Of a stretch of 64,000 bases of DNA, positions 1 to 10,609 are shown one piece after another. The stretch spans positions 682,001-746,000 of the forward strand of contig JANTUC010000002.1 in the NCBI GenBank assembly GCA_026873275.1, read 5' to 3'. Source of the DNA: Pseudopithomyces maydicus. Its lineage: Eukaryota > Ascomycota > Dothideomycetes > Pleosporales > Didymosphaeriaceae. A program made the position numbers and the translations under genes. The number at the start of each line of letters is the position of its first letter. Position 1 is the first letter of the stretch. A model generated the notes under the pieces. That model ran no database searches, was not told where the DNA came from, and worked only from the letters and a program-made list of their open reading frames with translations.

Positions 1-280
1 TGAAATGGTTAAACTACTTACATTATATTGATGCTTTTCGGACCTTGTGATGTTGCTCATCACCTGACAGTGACTAGACATCGGGATATATAGTTATCGG
101 ATATTTCTTCCATTCACTGCCTTCATCCGCGAGTTTTACCTCTGCTGTTGCACTGAAACTCGGGCACTTTGCGCCATTCCTTTCGCATCGCTTCTGTACG
201 CTTCCGTAGCTTTCCAGGTGACCACGATGTTTTTCACGACACGAACTTTCAACCCAGCTGAGCATGCGTTAAATGTTCCC

Positions 281-822
281 TCAATATTCCAGGGCTTTGT
301 CGACAACGTAGGCTCTCACAATCTTGACCTCTTCTACAGGTCTATCTTCCTTGTCTGTTTTGACCAAGCCCAACTTTTTGACAACCTGCATCCCGCTCTT
401 CACACGCCCGAAAATGGTGTGCTTCCCATCCAACCAGGGTGTCGGAGCCAAGGTAACGAAGAATTGACTGCCATTCGTGTTGGGGCCCGAGTTTGCCATG
501 CTGAGAATACCGGCACCGGTGTGCTTCAGGGCAGGTGAGATCTCATCCTCAAACTTCTCGCCATATATGGATGCACCGCCGCGGCCAGTGCCTGTAGGAT
601 CACCACCTTGGATCATAAAGTTCGGGATAACACGGTGAAATATGAGGTCGTTGAAGTAGTTGCGCTGGGCGAGCGTCGAGAAGTTGGTGCACGTCTTCGG
701 GGCATGTTCGGTGTAGAGCTCGACGGTAAAGGTGCCCTGCGTTTCTTGTTAGCAACAAGGCGAAGGCCAGATACGTTGGCCAGACGTACGAGCGTGGTCT
801 CGAGTGCAACTTCGGTCGTCAT
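281..822 (-). CDS. cyp1: Cyclophilin-type peptidyl-prolyl isomerase, PPIL1/Cyp1 class
   Basis: Single-domain cyclophilin of 162 residues, the usual length of the PPIL1/Cyp1 class, whose members catalyse prolyl cis-trans isomerisation and in animals and yeasts associate with the spliceosome. Two exons: 822-790 encodes the start (MTTEVALETTL) and 736-281 the rest. The 53-bp intron (737-789) has GTACGT, a GCTAAC branch site and CAG, in phase 0. Visible active-site elements are FHRVIPNFMIQGGD, then NGSQFF and the Trp of PTPWLDGKHTIFG. There is no signal peptide or extra domain, consistent with a nuclear or cytosolic enzyme. It is divergent from the Rqt4-like gene, with only 198 bp between the two start codons. 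The family call is firm; the spliceosomal role is inferred from the subclass. Confidence 0.93.
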
Positions 823-1020
823 ACTGAATGGACGCAGTGCTGCTTGGATCGATGCGCGGCAGAAGAGTAGGTATCTTGCTGGCGCCGTCCTTGAATTTCC
901 CCGCGTCGCCCTACGCGCAAGTGCACCGCCACATGTGGCGGTGCTTTCCACAAACCATCGCCACAGTCGACGGTTAGTCTATGACTCTCTCACCACCACA
1001 CACACCCATCGCACACCAGG
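823..1020. promoter_or_regulatory. Short bidirectional intergenic promoter, cyp1 / rqt4
   Basis: The two divergent start codons are 198 bp apart, so both promoters must lie in or overlap this stretch. It contains a CA-rich run (ACCACCACACACACCC) just upstream of the Rqt4-like start at 1021. I see no clear TATA box. The promoter role is inferred from the gene arrangement only. Confidence 0.5.
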
Positions 1021-2679
1021 ATGGCGCTTTCGACTTGGGCATTGCCACAACTGTCTAAGCTTCTTCCGCTCGATGAAGATTCGCTGAAGCAAGTTATTTC
1101 GTACACAGAGTCACTACCCAACAGGGAAGCTGCCGACCACCTGCAGAACCTCCTAGGCGACAGTCCACAGGCACTGGAATTCATTGCATCATTTAACAAT
1201 AGAAGACGTCCGGCTGCTTCTTCTAGTGCTAGTCAAACGCGGCCGTCAAGTGATGCATCCGAGGTACCCAAGTCAAAACCTCGGAACAAGAAGAAACCCG
1301 GTCTAGGCAAGCTGCCACCACCGAGGCAACCTGACAATTATGGCAACACATCCGGTGCATACTTGAAGAGAGATGAGGATGACTACATGGCCGGTGCTTC
1401 CAAGTCAAAGGCGCCGAAATCGAACACCTTTGCTCTGTCTGACACGCCAGATGCCATCCAGAAGCCCACAACATCCTCAGAAACATCCACACCCAAGTCA
1501 AGGGGGATATCTCCTGTCCCGCCACCTTCGAAACTACCGCCATCCGCAGCAGGTCATCTAATTTCGGATGCAAAATCGTCGCGCAACTCTTCCCCGAAAC
1601 CCAAGGCCAAGGTGAGCGTCGCTGGCGGGACGCCCATGCACGGCGCATCAACCGCACTGAACGATCTGGAATCTGCGATACGAGCACTTGAGATTCAGAC
1701 GAACCCTACCCTTTCCGCAAGCGTAGATAACCGCAAGCGGAAATGTAACTGTATGGCTACGCGGCACCCTCTACTAGATGCAGCTCCAAACTGCATGAAT
1801 TGCGGTAAAATCATCTGTGTTAAGGAAGGCATCGGGCCGTGTACCTTCTGCGGAAAACCCTTACTTAGCTCAGATGAAATTCAATCTATGGTTCGTATTC
1901 TGCGCGATGAGCGTGGAAGAGAGAAGATGGCTGCGAACAATGCCGGTCAGAGACGCGCAGATGTCGCGTTAGCACCACGGCCATTCTCGACCCCCAGGTC
2001 AACCACACCACTTTCATCTAACCCTAGTTCCGACGTGGAGTCAGAAAGCGAGAGGTTAGCCAAGGCAAAGCAGCACAGGGACAAGCTTCTCGCTTTCCAA
2101 GCGCAGAACGCCCGCAGAACGCATGTGCACGATGAAGCCGCAGACTTCGAGACCACACACGCGGGACTGAGCCAGTGGGCTACTCCTCAAGAGCGCGCGA
2201 TGCAGTTGAAGAAGCAGCAGAAAGCTCTCCGCGAGCAGGAGTGGAATGCGAGACCCGAGTATGAGAAGAGACAAGTCGTTGCCAGCCTCAACTTAGTGGG
2301 CGGAAAAATTATGAAAAAGTTCGAGACAAAGGCCGCGGACAGGCCATCTACCCCAGATAGCGAAGATGATCTTCCTGAGCCGGCCGAAGTCGCTGGTTCA
2401 GGTGGCATTTCTGGTGGCGGTGGAGCTTTCAGCAAAAACCCACTGTTAGGTGGGTTGATACGGCCTACTATTAAAATCGAAAGCAAGGGTAAAGGTAAAG
2501 AGGAGAGAGAAGGCAAGCTTGGCGGAGGGTACAAGACGACAATGATGATAACGAACATTGGATCCTTGATGGTGGAGTGTTGGGGGGTCGAGTCTACGAC
2601 CAGGAAGTCACCCAACAACAAGAGCAGTGTGGATGATCTAGGTAGAACCCTGGACCATCTAAAGCTGTCTTCAAAGTAG
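1021..2679 (+). CDS. rqt4: Rqt4/TRIP4-like protein (activating signal cointegrator 1), C-terminus frameshifted
   Basis: Homologue of human TRIP4 (ASC-1) and yeast Rqt4, a subunit of the RQT/ASCC ribosome-splitting complex that acts on ubiquitinated collided ribosomes. The open frame gives 552 residues in one exon. An N-terminal helical CUE-like segment covers about residues 5-55, a low-complexity linker follows, and the C2HC5 zinc finger lies at about 242-282 (CNC...NCMNCGK...CTFCGK). The last about 50 codons of the open frame look unlike protein. The frame offset by two instead reads the family-like AWRRVQDDNDDNEHWILDGG and then stops at 2634-2636. This points to one base missing at about 2495-2520 (for example AAGGCT read as AAGCT at 2517), and the true end is probably 2636. 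The gene identity is secure; the C-terminus as read is not. Confidence 0.9.
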   Translation: MALSTWALPQLSKLLPLDEDSLKQVISYTESLPNREAADHLQNLLGDSPQALEFIASFNNRRRPAASSSASQTRPSSDASEVPKSKPRNKKKPGLGKLPPPRQPDNYGNTSGAYLKRDEDDYMAGASKSKAPKSNTFALSDTPDAIQKPTTSSETSTPKSRGISPVPPPSKLPPSAAGHLISDAKSSRNSSPKPKAKVSVAGGTPMHGASTALNDLESAIRALEIQTNPTLSASVDNRKRKCNCMATRHPLLDAAPNCMNCGKIICVKEGIGPCTFCGKPLLSSDEIQSMVRILRDERGREKMAANNAGQRRADVALAPRPFSTPRSTTPLSSNPSSDVESESERLAKAKQHRDKLLAFQAQNARRTHVHDEAADFETTHAGLSQWATPQERAMQLKKQQKALREQEWNARPEYEKRQVVASLNLVGGKIMKKFETKAADRPSTPDSEDDLPEPAEVAGSGGISGGGGAFSKNPLLGGLIRPTIKIESKGKGKEEREGKLGGGYKTTMMITNIGSLMVECWGVESTTRKSPNNKSSVDDLGRTLDHLKLSSK

Positions 2680-2900
2680 TCTAGTGGCTCACACAAGTCG
2701 AGCGACTAGTGTGGCTCCTCTCAATGCTAAAAGCAGATCCCTATGTTGTCTCCGCAATCTCCGTCAACTCCGTCAGCAGCATACGTCCTCTTCCAAATGG
2801 ATCCACACCTACAAAAACAATGTTCTCCCTCCATCAACCTCGTTCTTGACATCCATCCCGATTTCACCCCATACCCCTATGGAAGGCTGAAGCTCTCGCC

Positions 2901-3407
2901 ATGTCGCCTTCTGTACGCCTCCAATCAGCCCAAACCTTCATCTCCTCTTTCGCAACTCTCTCGCAGTCTTCTTTCCACTCCGTCCTCAGTCCCACCTTCA
3001 CACACGATTACGCCCCTACCTCCCTGCTGGCCGCCCTTTCTAAACATGGCCACGCCTCCCGCGATGCCTTCCTTGCACATATCGCTTCCGTGTCACGCCT
3101 TATGACGGGGTTCCCTGTGGAAGCTAAAGCGTGGGCCGAAGACGAGGCGCAAAACGCGGTGTGGTGCTGGGCAAAAAGCAAAGCGGAGTGGCGTGAAGAA
3201 GTGAAGGATGGACCTGAGGAGGAGTGGGTATATGAGGGGGAGTACGTGTTCATGTTCTGGATGGACGATGAGGGGAGAATCGAGCGGTGTGTAGAGATGT
3301 TGGATAGTGGAGAGACAAAGGGAAGGTTATTGGGGTTAAGTAGTAGAGCGAGGGATAATATCAAGAAGAAGACGGGGGAGGAGGTGAAGTGGTTGGCGGA
3401 GGAGTAA
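2901..3407 (+). CDS. Small NTF2-like (SnoaL-type) fungal protein of unknown function
   Basis: Single-exon protein of 168 residues. The layout of N-terminal helices (about 1-50) followed by strands containing EWVYEGEYVFMFWMDDEGRI and a C-terminal helix resembles the NTF2-like/SnoaL fold found in many small fungal proteins that bind or act on small molecules. No catalytic residues can be assigned. The ATG at 2901 is the first in frame and the protein reads cleanly to the TAA. It follows the Rqt4-like gene on the same strand after about 220 bp. The fold is inferred from pattern; no function is claimed. Confidence 0.72.
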   Translation: MSPSVRLQSAQTFISSFATLSQSSFHSVLSPTFTHDYAPTSLLAALSKHGHASRDAFLAHIASVSRLMTGFPVEAKAWAEDEAQNAVWCWAKSKAEWREEVKDGPEEEWVYEGEYVFMFWMDDEGRIERCVEMLDSGETKGRLLGLSSRARDNIKKKTGEEVKWLAEE

Positions 3408-3972
3408 AAAAAGCTCAGGTTGCCCAGTCTGGTGTGTCTACTGGAAATATATAGCCTTTTGATGACTTTGTTGGCGTGTAATCAGCTTTGGGTCATTTTT
3501 CTGAATCCTGCGGTACAAAAGAGACATTCTCTATGGATGAAAATCATGGATATGTTTTGAATTTTATTGTGCAAGTGGACAATAATCCAGATTTGCGGTG
3601 TTGTCTCTAGTTCTGATAGGCAAGAATGATTGGGAAGCACAATTGTACGTGGAGAGATTACTATTCCCGATGCAAAGATACTCATTTACTATTACGGATA
3701 CTGCCGATGTTTTTCGCGTTGCCATGCTGCATCAGTTTGTTTTTACATAGCTTGAGATAAACATTCGGCTGTTGTGCTGATCTCCTGGTGCAAAGGAAAG
3801 TGCATCGCGTCATTAGTTCTACCTAGATCAACCCAGTACCTTTTTTCTCTCACATAATCGACCACACGACACCGCACATTCTTCCATTCGCTTGGATCCC
3901 CGAACATTATTGCTATCTTCATCGCTTTGAAAATTTGGGTATATCGGGGTTTTACTACAACACACCTGGGCC
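3408..3972. other. Intergenic stretch, 565 bp
   Basis: 3' flank of the NTF2-like gene and 5' flank of the next gene. The last 120 bp before 3973 are pyrimidine-rich, as is common in fungal leaders. No RNA gene, repeat or supportable ORF is seen. Confidence 0.4.
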
Positions 3973-4622
3973 ATGGGTCAACACGCCTCAGCCATCAAGC
4001 CTGCAAAGAAAAATAACTGGAGACGGAGACGCATGACTGAGGAAGAGAGGAGTAAGTTTTCACCACGAATAAAATCAAAAAAGGCGACTAACATTGTACA
4101 GGGGATATTGACTACCAAGTGTCTCTTGTGAAAGATCGTATTCGAAGCGCTCTGGGCGATATTCAGACAAACCGCGCGGCAGAGCTGTCTAAAAGAATTC
4201 GGGAGATAATGGACAACAGCCCCAGCGAGTATAGTTGGCCTGTCACCAAGGAAGGCATCCGGCCAGATTCAAACGAGAGTAAAGCCCGTTTCTGTTTCAA
4301 TGTCGCCGTGACCATAATCGAGGAGGAACAGGCGGCGGGCAGGCTCAGTCCAGGACCCCTGCGCAAACAGAACGAAGCAAGTGCCATTCAACCCGACGAC
4401 TCCAAGGAGGGAGGCATCAAAGTTTCAGAGTCTGAAGCCAAGAGCTCCACGGACGGAGTTTCAGTTGCATCTGCATCACCCGGTACGATGTCAAGAACAA
4501 GAGGGAACCACGTCGCAGACATTGACTGTGTTGATATCTCGATAGATAATACCGCGCCTCCTGCCAACGACAGCGTCTCCGTTTTTGGCAAATCGGCGAT
4601 TCGATCCACGGAGTCCTCGTAA
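3973..4622 (+). CDS. Predicted N-myristoylated small basic-headed protein, unknown function
   Basis: A two-exon model gives 199 residues: exon 1 is 3973-4051, the 50-bp intron is 4052-4101 (GTAAGT...ACAG) and exon 2 is 4102-4622. The N-terminus MGQHASAIKPAKK fits the myristoylation consensus (Gly2, Ser6) and is followed by a strongly basic patch, NNWRRRRM, at about residues 14-21. That combination suggests attachment to the inner face of a membrane. The middle contains a charged helix (about 30-70); the C-terminal half is Ser/Thr/Asp-rich and probably disordered. I recognise no family. An ATG-less reading from 4119 would miss the first exon and with it the lipidation signal. The gene is convergent with the BRCT gene downstream. 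Confidence 0.72.
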
Positions 4623-4933
4623 CAAAACCCAGCGAATGACAAACTGTCAAATCAATATCTAGAAACGGAAGCGCATCGGACACCAGCATTCAGTGGGGAT
4701 ACATGAAGCAAGAAAGCTACATTCTCAACTGAGGGAAGCACTAGGCGGCAATCTAGATCCACAATGCACGATTGGGTATTGTAGGTAAACCGATTGAAAT
4801 CCATTAAGAGCATGCGCCTGCCAGCCCAAGATTACAAGTAGAAAGTCTTTGCCCAAACGGAGCGCCTGACCCCGGCATGAGATAGATAGATGATACGCAT
4901 GAAGACGGACATGATGAAACCCTATGACCCTCC
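4623..4933. other. Convergent 3' intergenic region
   Basis: 311 bp between two convergent stop codons. It presumably holds both 3' UTRs. No other feature is seen. Confidence 0.4.
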
Positions 4934-6025
4934 TCAGTTCTTCTTCGCCTTCTTTTTAGGTGGCTCACTCGACTCCACATCGATGCCCAGCTTTTCAATG
5001 AGATCAGACCAGTCCACGGTGGGAAGTCCCTGGCTTGCAATCTTGTTCAACTTGTCAGGCCCGGCATTGGCTCCCAAAACAACAAGCTCAACGGACTTGT
5101 TGAGCGTCTTTGCGAATTTTGCGCCTGCGCCTTCGAGCACCTTTTGCGCGGCTGAGCGCGTGAGTCCGTCGATTTCACCCGTGATCAAAAGCGTCTTGCC
5201 CTCGATGGAGTCCGGTGCATCGCCGCTCTCGACCTCGGCAACCTTCTTCTCAGGCTGGAGCTCGAGACCAAGCTTCTTCGCGACTTGGGTCCATTCGATG
5301 GTGTCGGCGCCAAGATCCTTGATCTTTTCTAGCTTGTCGGGGCCGGGCTTCAGTCCGAGGATGACGAGCTGAACTTTTTTATTGAGACTCTTCTCGAAGA
5401 TAGCACCGGCTTTCTCCAGAATGGCCTGCACGTCTTTGCGGTCGTGGCCTTGGATGGTGCCTGTGACGATGACGTGTTTTCCAGAGAAGAAGTCGTCACC
5501 AGAGGAGCTTGCGCTGGGCTTAGCGGGCGCAGGGTCGGCTTTGGCCTTGGAGTTGGCTTTAGCTTTGGGAGCAGCCTTCTTCTTTGGCTGGGGCTTCTAC
5601 GGGGGTGTTAGAGCGTGTAGATTGCATTTGCGCAAAGCGGAGAGGCGTTGATTGGAGATGCGAAAATGATGCCTTACCTCCTCGGGCTCTTCTTCCTCTT
5701 CCTCGTCATCGTCGTCACCCTCGTCATCGTCAGCTGGAGCAGCTCCACCCTCACCCTTAATCTCGTCGATAACATGGCTCCAATCCTTCGTCTCGATGCC
5801 AAGCTTTTCGATCTTCTCCAGCTTGTTGGGGCCAGCGTCGGCGCCCAGGACAACAAGTGTGACCTTTTTGTTTAAGCTCTTCTCGATGGTTGCACCGGCG
5901 TTGATGAGTATTTGCTCGGCCTCTTTCCGCTTGAATCCGTCAATTTCGCCGGTGATGATGCATTTTTCCCCAGCGAGCGCGTCCGGCCTGACAGAGACGG
6001 ACGGGGCGGCTTTCTTGGGCGGCAT
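4934..6025 (-). CDS. Protein with three tandem BRCT domains
   Basis: Two exons (6025-5678 and 5596-4934) separated by an 81-bp intron (GTAAGG, CTAAC, TAG) give 336 residues. There are three BRCT repeats of the RFC1/DNA-ligase/PARP type, at about residues 14-92, 150-225 and 245-322. Each has a TGEIDG-like turn, a GA.F.KSLNKKV.LVVLG core and a conserved Trp near its end. BRCT1 is separated by an acidic run (about 95-115) and a Lys/Ala-rich linker, and the C-terminus ends in a basic, NLS-like PPKKKAKKN. BRCT domains of this kind bind DNA ends, phosphopeptides or poly(ADP-ribose), so a nuclear DNA-repair or chromatin role is plausible. There is no catalytic domain. The high similarity between repeats suggests internal duplication. 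Confidence 0.88.
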
Positions 6026-6967
6026 ATCTGGTATTATTTATGTGCACAATTAAGATGGAACCAAATACAGGAAAGCGAAAAGTAGAAAAGCGGAAAAGAA
6101 GAGAGAGCGCAGACGGGGCAATCAATGGGAATGGAGCGAGATGAGGGAACAGTGTTTGGGGGCAATGCGCGCTGTCGCGGGCTTTTGTAGGATGTTTGGC
6201 ATAGCCTGCCCTCTCCTGCTTGCCGCACGTCAGCTCGTCTGCTAGACGAAAGGAGCCCGGTCCGGCCAGGCAACGACCGCGCTACCACGTGCTTTCGCGC
6301 GATGGCGCCTGAAATCGGGGGCGGGCGACTGGGACACTGCCTGAAGTCTATCAGGCAGCGGTGGACTGGTTGGAGATGGTTTTGCCATCTCTTGGAGACT
6401 CAGACTGCTGCACATGTGTAGGCGTATGCTGCAGAACGAGGGGGTGTGGCGCGCCCTGCGCTGTGAAACCCTGTCGTTGCTACGCCCGGGAAAAATAAAC
6501 GATTGCATATGTATACAGGGACGGCGGGTACTGCGCCGCAGTGCTGCATCTCCTTGAGCGGCTCCCAAGGGACGTGCCGAGGCGTCGCAGCCGGTCGACG
6601 TGTTGAGAAAAGTTGCGTGTAGCGAGTGGGAAGGGTGCAACAGGGTGACCGATAAGGAAAATAATCGTTAAAACTAGTGTTCCCCGGCCACTAATCGAGA
6701 AACGAGAAACGAGCGTATTGGGGCGTGTTTGACCAAAACGAGTGGGTTTGAAAAGCAGTCTGCACACCAGAGGAACGCTAACCATATATCAACCCCAGGA
6801 TGGGATAATGCTGGAGAGCCGTCAGCAACATTGTCAGCACCATCAACCTTTCCAAGAAGGCGTAGCAAGGATACCAAAAATGCCGTGTATATGTAGCGCT
6901 TCCATTCCCCCTCCCCTCTAAATGCGTACTGCCTCCCGCGAAACCCGTATACCTCCCTCTTCCAACA
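6026..6967. promoter_or_regulatory. Divergent intergenic region between BRCT and thioesterase genes
   Basis: 942 bp between two divergent starts, so it should contain both promoters. Short ORFs here are low-quality and overlap on opposite strands. No clear TATA box, RNA gene or repeat is seen. Confidence 0.4.
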
Positions 6968-7627
6968 ATGGGCAGCCACGACACATCCAAGTTTCGCGAA
7001 GCCTTCGCGCCTCTCACATGGGCGGTGCCCTATTTTGACCACCCGGACTGGGACTTACTTCCCCGCCGCCGCACTCTTGTAGCAAACACCTCAGGCGCCG
7101 TATCCGATAATTACGGCGCAGAGACCCTGTCCGGCGAATCCCGCATCCACGCCTGGGCGGAGCTGTATCCGAAAATCGCCCCTGCCCACACTCCCGTCGT
7201 CGACCGCACAATATCGCTCTTCAAGTTTGGGCCAGGGCTCTCAGGCTTCCCGAATATATGCCACGGGGGCGCTATCATGACCATGATAGACGAAGCCCTA
7301 GGCGCCATGATGCTTGCGAAGATGAGGGAGGTTGAAGGTACAGATCAAGCCACCTTCATCGAACGTTGGGACTCGATGCTGGGTTCGGAGGGAGGGATCG
7401 AGGCCGGGAAGTTGAGCATGTATATGAAGGATTTCTTTGTGACAGCGAAGCTGGACCTGAAGTTTTTGGCACCGGTTCTGTGCCCTGGAGTTGTGGGTGT
7501 GGAGTGTAAATTGGTGGAGAAAACAAAGGATAGGATGAAGATTGATGCAGTTATGAAGGATGGGAAGGGAAGGCCTCTTGTGAGGGCCGAGTCGTTGTGG
7601 GTTCAGATGGGGAAGGCGAAGCTGTAG
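6968..7627 (+). CDS. HotDog-fold acyl-CoA thioesterase (PaaI/THEM4-like)
   Basis: Single exon, 219 residues. The HotDog signature lies at about 94-112 (PNICHGGAIMTMIDEALG), with the His-Gly-Gly turn at 99-101 and acidic residues at 108-109 on the following helix. Strands continue to about residue 215. Members of this family hydrolyse acyl-CoA thioesters; many fungal paralogues are mitochondrial or peroxisomal. I see no convincing targeting signal: the C-terminus is GKAKL, and KL alone is not a clear PTS1, although the AKL ending is close to the SKL consensus and could act as one. The substrate is unknown. Confidence 0.87.
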   Translation: MGSHDTSKFREAFAPLTWAVPYFDHPDWDLLPRRRTLVANTSGAVSDNYGAETLSGESRIHAWAELYPKIAPAHTPVVDRTISLFKFGPGLSGFPNICHGGAIMTMIDEALGAMMLAKMREVEGTDQATFIERWDSMLGSEGGIEAGKLSMYMKDFFVTAKLDLKFLAPVLCPGVVGVECKLVEKTKDRMKIDAVMKDGKGRPLVRAESLWVQMGKAKL

Positions 7628-8268
7628 AACGATACCCTAGATGGGGGCTGCTCTCTCCCAGTAGAATAAATACTGTATAGAACATTCAATTACGGGAGCA
7701 TCGTTGCACTCCGTATCGTGTATAAGCTGTCAAATATAAAAGTAACAGCTATTAAATATCTTCTATAAGTTGCTCTCGTGAGGCTATGTCATGCAAAAGA
7801 CAGATGAGCCACTACCACTTCGAAATGGTAGTTTCACTATCGATAGCTGATCAATGTCAGTACGTTTGAGGAAGTGGCGCAGTGGTGCACTTGCTTGGCA
7901 GGCATGTTGCCAATACTTGAGGCTTGGATTAAATGGGTCAAGCTCTGTCGATAAATAACCGATCGAGCGAACGTGTTGGATCAACACGAAGAGGCATACG
8001 ATTCTACGTCATTTCAGCCCCCAAGGCTCGCCTGAAGTTAAACCGGACTGGAAGCAGTTCAAGCTGTTTATAGGGCATACCAACTCAACAGTCGAGCAGT
8101 TTGGAGACTCAGAAATTTAGACCTACCGTGAGGCTCGGAAGAAGGTCGCTTGGCTAATCTAACTAGGTTTTGCATAGCAGGACCTGTAAACATGCCCACA
8201 ACCAGCTCAACGGCGAAGAACAATTCACTAGATATACTAGTCAGTATTTTAATTATGCATATATAACG
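7628..8268. other. Intergenic stretch, 641 bp
   Basis: Relatively AT-rich flank between two genes on the same strand. Only short, unconvincing ORFs are present. The start of the next gene is placed at 8269 rather than at a non-ATG codon further upstream. Confidence 0.4.
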
Positions 8269-10609
8269 ATGAGCGCAGAAGATGCTAGTATAAAACTAAC
8301 CATACTGTTCAAGGATACCAATCGCACAGAGCAGGCGCCAGTAGATTCGCAGCTCAAGCGTCATTTACCTGCTATTTATTTAGTAATCTTCTACATTCCC
8401 CTTGTTCTGGTACCATGGATAGCAACAATAGTTCTGTCCTACCGCCCAATCTCCAAGCCTACGTATTACTATCCTGAGGGTTTCAGTCTAAAGGAATACA
8501 ATCGGATGCAATCCTGGGTCACAGCCATCTTGGTGCTTAACTCCATTGCAAGTTTGCTGGCTGTACCTGTTGTTTCATTCGTCATTGCCCAATCAGCAGT
8601 AGTGTTCAGTCAAAAGCGGGCTCCAACGCGTCAGTTGAGCGTGCGCGATATATTCGCTTTCGCGGATCGCGCCTGGACCGACATTAGTGTATTATACAAG
8701 CTCATACGTGCGAAAGGAAATGGATCGAGAGCATTCAATACCTTCATGAGTCTAGCTGCAGGTCTTTTACTTATTAGTAAGTTCTTCGCTGCTCTGTTTC
8801 TTCTATCCAAACATTACAAAGTCTGTTATGGTGTATGAGCCTGTTCTGAGACGATTCCAGGTGCTCTTCAACCACCCTTGTACCAAATTTTGGTGGATTG
8901 GAAAAGTATCACCATCCCTTCTGGCGTACTGGAAAAAGTCAGACTCACTTCTACTTCGTTTGAGTTGAGGGAAGAAAAAACCCTATTGGGGGACGACGCG
9001 GAGCCTGCTACGATGGAGATGATTCCACATGCTACGGTTCTAAAAAACGTGCAATACGAACTTCCTTCAGTCAAGAGCGCTCCTCCAGAGATGTACTTGT
9101 GGATCGATTATAACGGGACGCAACCTCCGGTAACCAAACTCGATAACACTCAGGGAGATGCGATAAACAATCTGCTCAACATCAGAATTCGAAAGTCACC
9201 GAGTTATCAACAAATACTTCCGGCTTTCTTTGCAGCATTTCCTTTTAACGTGACGACTGGAACTAAACGATATCATGCTATGCGCTTCAACTCTACTATA
9301 GAGTGCGAAGTCTGGCCGAAAGAAAACTTTCCCTCGAGTTGCCCCGGTGGCAAGCCATACGATACGTCTATAGAATACAGAAACGACACGTCCTCTTCTA
9401 AGCTGCGGGTTTGTGTCCCCGGAGAGTGGGGAAGTTCTCCTTGGACTCTAAGTCGCAACAGACAAGACATTAAGGAAGAGGTGTATCTACAGATTTCGGG
9501 TGATTTGGCCAAAGATAATTCGTCCACCATTCATTGTTCATCTGACACCACGAGGGGTTATTTCGAACTTGGAAATTACAGAACTGGGATGGCGTACGGA
9601 CCGCTTTTAGAGCATTGGCCATCGCCTGATGTTATGGAAAGAGACTTCAATGACGAAGGAAATTTTTGCACGTCCGGCAATGCCCTTGTTTGCAATAGTG
9701 CCAGAACTTATATTCCTACGGAATGGTAAGCAAAACAGATGGAGAAATACAGGCCTTTAGATACCTTGGAGTTGACGTTTTACCAGGGACACAAAGATAG
9801 ATAGGGTCACGGGATGGACGTCGAACGAGTCAGAGGCTATGCGATGGAATGTCTCAGGCCCTCTAGTAACGTCAATAATGTCGCTATTCGGAGAAGACTC
9901 TTGGATCAACACTGCAACAAACCTGACCTGGTCGCAAGCGAACTCGTCGACCGAGAACACAGCCAAGCCACTCTGGTGGAAACCGTTCTGCGAGAGGCAG
10001 CCTGTGTACCACTCTAACATTACACAGTGCGATTCTGATAAGAAGCCCAGCGAAACAGTTGCTCAATGGCTCACCAAAATGTTCGTTGGGGAGAACGCCC
10101 CTGGGTATTTAGAGGAAACGATTTTCACAGGGATGATGTTGACCCATAAAGCCGTTCTCCTCACTCATAGAGACAGCCAAGCTCCACGCTTACTTTACAA
10201 TGCCGGTGGTCGACCCATATTCTCCAGTCCTGGGTTCTCCATCCTTAAGCCTGACATATCGCTCGCTTCGATCGTCGGGATCTCGATTCTACTAGTGATT
10301 CAAATCGCTGGACTCATCTTCTGTGGGGTCTACATTATGCGTACACCGACGTGGACCAGAATATTCAATGCCATGGCCATAGCAAGAATAGGAGCTGGCT
10401 TAGACAAGGGCCAATTACCCGCTGACGGGCAATATGCAGAGGATGTAGATTATGAGAGGTTGAGAAGTACCGAGTTACCTCTAGGGATGGCCTCTGCCAA
10501 TGCAATCCGACGACGACCGAATAAGGATGTGGAGGTGACTGAGCGCGAGAATGTACGCTACACATTCTATGCGCGCGTACCATCCCAATCAACCGCCGTA
10601 TCTGATTGA
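8269..10609 (+). CDS. Large multi-pass membrane protein with N-glycosylated ectodomain, unknown family
   Basis: A three-exon model (8269-8776, 8861-9725, 9787-10609) keeps frame across both introns (84 and 61 bp) and gives 731 residues. Three hydrophobic segments lie near the N-terminus (about 33-57, 82-112, 155-178). A long soluble region of about 430 residues follows, with at least seven N-glycosylation sequons (such as NGT, NVT, NST, NDT, NSS, NLT, NIT) and several cysteines. A single segment at about 617-643 precedes a polar tail of about 87 residues. The likely topology puts the large domain outside the cell or in the lumen. I recognise no enzyme motif; similar architectures occur as uncharacterised proteins in Dothideomycetes. 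The splice sites are canonical, so I am confident in the gene but not in its function. Confidence 0.82.

Noticed and set aside
2743..3105. Plus-strand ORF overlapping the NTF2-like gene
   Set aside because: A shadow frame of the real gene at 2901-3407, Ser/Pro-rich by frame effect.
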